From Faecalibacillus intestinalis (GTDB taxonomy: Bacteria > Bacillota_I > Bacilli_A > Erysipelotrichales > Coprobacillaceae), in NCBI RefSeq assembly GCF_003024685.1, contig NZ_PYLQ01000014.1:1-64000 (forward strand): DNA of 64,000 nt, written 5' to 3'. A program made the translations under genes and the position numbers. The notes below the pieces were generated by a model that saw only the letters and a program-made list of their open reading frames with translations, ran no database searches and was not told the DNA's origin. Of this stretch, positions 62,478 to 64,000 are shown one piece after another. The stretch's first letter is position 1; every line of letters starts with the position of its first letter.

Positions 62478-64000
62478 TCAAGGAGTCCCTTTTCTAAACC
62501 AATAAACAATCCCTGTTTCATCAATATTTCCAGAGATAGGATTAATAGCGATAGCATTTAATTTAGATGTTAATTTATACCAACTTTCTTTTTTGATTTC
62601 TTTATTTAAAAAATCAATTGCTAATTCTTTAGCAAGCACTTTTTCCTGACTGTTTTCTATTTTTCGATTATCATCATAGCCTACCCAACCATTAATGAGG
62701 ATATTAGGATTATAAGCAACAATCAAATTATCATAATCAGTACTCCCTGTTTTACATGCTACTGTGTATTTTGTTTGATAATTTTCCATTGTTGCATTTA
62801 AATAAGTTGAAAATTGTTTATTAAAGGTTCCTGTTAATAATTGATTGAGGATTAAACAGCTTTCTTTGTTCAAATTTTGAATTCTTTGATTTTTATGTTG
62901 ATAAATAGTTTTTCCTTGATGATCAACGATTTTTTCAATGGTATAAAGATGTTGATATTTACCACCAGAAGCAATATTACAGTAGATATTTGAAAGATTA
63001 TAAATGTTTGTATTAACTGTTCCAAGTGCTAAAGAGGCGTTGTTTTTAGCGTTGATTCCATAGGATTTGAGAAAATCTCTAAGATTTTCTGTGCCTAAAA
63101 ATAAATGTGTTTTTACAGCAAAAATATTATCGCTGACAGCAATAGCTTGAGCAAGTGTGATTTCTTGATAAGCATATTTTTGATGAAAATTAGCAGGAGA
63201 GTAAGTTGTATTGTTACTTAATTTAAAGGTCGTTGGTTCGCATAGAAAACGTGTAGAGGGGTTAAATCCGTTTTCTAAGGCTAAATAGTAGAGAAAAGGT
63301 TTCATTGTACTTCCTATTTGTCTAGAAGCATGTATTGCACGATTATATTGAGAATTAGCGTAATCTTTACCACCAATCAAGGCTTGTAATTGATTGGTTT
63401 TAGGATTTGCGACCGTAAAAGCGCATTGTAGATCACCTTGTATTTTCTTTTCTTTAATAAGATCATTTAAAGTATTTTGATATTCACTGTTAAAAGAAGT
63501 ATAAATATTTAATCCTTTATTTAAATATTGATTATTATAAAAACCTAATTCCTCTAGTTCTTCTAAAACAGTATCCTTATAATAATAAGTAGACATATTT
63601 TCATTAAGTGAATGTTCACTTGCTAAATTAAGAGTTTGCTTTTGAGTGGCCTCTAAAATACTTTGAGTAATCATTTGATTATCATACATAGCTTTTAAAA
63701 CAAGATTTTGTCTTTGTTTAGCTCTTTCTTTGTTTAAAATTGGTGAATAATATTGGGGACCATTGACAACCCCTGCTAACATGCTTGCTTCATTTAAAGT
63801 CAATTCTTTTGCTTTTTTACCATAGAAATACTGGGAAGCATTTTCAATGCCATAAATTCCATGTCCAAAATAGACATTATTGATATAACCTTCTAAAATT
63901 TCCTTTTTTGATAAATGCGTTTCTAATTGTAAAGTAAAAAAAGCTTCTTTTACTTTACGAGACCAAGTCTTTTCATTTGTTAAATAAAGAAGACGAGCGT
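62478..64000 (-). CDS. bifunctional class A penicillin-binding protein (partial, 5' end outside window)
   Basis: The reading frame is open to the right edge; the gene starts beyond 64000. The visible 507 residues begin in the GT51 glycosyltransferase domain (TLQLETHLSKKEILEGYINNVYFGHGIYGIENA, ASMLAG), followed by a linker and the transpeptidase with all three motifs: SxxK in GSTMKP, SxN in VSDNIF and KTGS in ACKTGS. It builds and cross-links peptidoglycan at the outer membrane face. Apparent internal starts should not be used, because the GT51 part continues upstream without break. Confidence 0.93.
   Translation of the reverse strand, partial: ARLLYLTNEKTWSRKVKEAFFTLQLETHLSKKEILEGYINNVYFGHGIYGIENASQYFYGKKAKELTLNEASMLAGVVNGPQYYSPILNKERAKQRQNLVLKAMYDNQMITQSILEATQKQTLNLASEHSLNENMSTYYYKDTVLEELEELGFYNNQYLNKGLNIYTSFNSEYQNTLNDLIKEKKIQGDLQCAFTVANPKTNQLQALIGGKDYANSQYNRAIHASRQIGSTMKPFLYYLALENGFNPSTRFLCEPTTFKLSNNTTYSPANFHQKYAYQEITLAQAIAVSDNIFAVKTHLFLGTENLRDFLKSYGINAKNNASLALGTVNTNIYNLSNIYCNIASGGKYQHLYTIEKIVDHQGKTIYQHKNQRIQNLNKESCLILNQLLTGTFNKQFSTYLNATMENYQTKYTVACKTGSTDYDNLIVAYNPNILINGWVGYDDNRKIENSQEKVLAKELAIDFLNKEIKKESWYKLTSKLNAIAINPISGNIDETGIVYWFRKGTP

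Noticed and set aside
62478-63803. Treating the TTG or ATG near 63803 as the true start of the PBP gene
   Set aside because: The GT51 domain sequence continues upstream in frame to the window edge, so the gene is cut by the window.

Overview
The window comes from an AT-rich, low-GC Firmicute. The codon usage, strong AGGAGG ribosome binding sites, TTGACA/TATAAT promoters, the two-FeoA feo locus, glutamine synthetase type III and the short 5S rRNA fit a gut Erysipelotrichia/Coprobacillaceae-type bacterium. This placement is inference; no marker gene here fixes the genus. The window opens in the end of an rRNA operon (23S 3' end, 5S) and closes inside a bifunctional penicillin-binding protein gene that runs off the right edge. 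No tRNA, CRISPR array, prophage or intact insertion sequence is visible.

Layout. 0.3-9 kb: a giant ABC transporter with a large extracellular insert, a COG0523 GTPase, a YdcF-like protein, an Mrp-type Fe-S carrier, a MATE pump and small unknown proteins, including a 54-aa TTG-start membrane protein. 9-16.3 kb: a DUF11 protein, an FCD-GntR regulator in front of a solitary ilvC, a LysR gene, and a heterodimeric ABC exporter with one degenerate ATP site. 16.3-18.2 kb: a flavin/ferredoxin fusion protein, then gene remnants. 18.2-23.2 kb: a TPP riboswitch with a thiE-thiD fusion, malic enzyme, a frameshifted acetyltransferase, cyclophilin and a YfcE-like phosphodiesterase. 23.2-26.6 kb: a group II intron remnant fused to the tail of a GH4 glycosidase gene, then a GntR regulator and a PTS EIIC that share a palindromic operator. 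26.6-35.4 kb: glutamine synthetase III, VanZ, a tandem glycine riboswitch with an AGCS symporter, a LysR/YczE pair, an AraC regulator and a secreted esterase. 35.5-42.4 kb: GH1 phospho-beta-glucosidase, an ABC-F protein, and a TetR/enone reductase/SDR locus. 42.4-52.9 kb: a complete opp oligopeptide transporter with an M42 aminopeptidase, then aconitase, NAD-isocitrate dehydrogenase and an FCD-GntR regulator. 52.9-57.5 kb: ClC antiporter, NimA-like protein, PHP phosphatase, PspA and a membrane partner. 57.5-61.8 kb: an iron locus with a DtxR-type regulator, repeated GTTAG-N6-CTAAC operators, a 26-residue peptide gene, feoA-feoA-feoB and three small accessory membrane proteins. 62-64 kb: DUF4240 protein and PBP.

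Two regulatory networks can be read from the DNA. First, the palindrome TTGTATACAA lies in or near the promoters of the glycine riboswitch/AGCS gene, the opp-M42 operon and the acn-icd-gntR operon, whose last gene encodes a plausible cognate regulator. This would tie peptide import and breakdown, glycine/alanine transport and 2-oxoglutarate supply together. Second, GTTAG-N6-CTAAC repeats link the DtxR regulator to feo and to a separate tiny membrane peptide. A third, local circuit (palindrome centred on TGG) links the GntR at 24.3 kb to the PTS EIIC, whose neighbouring GH4 hydrolase has been destroyed.
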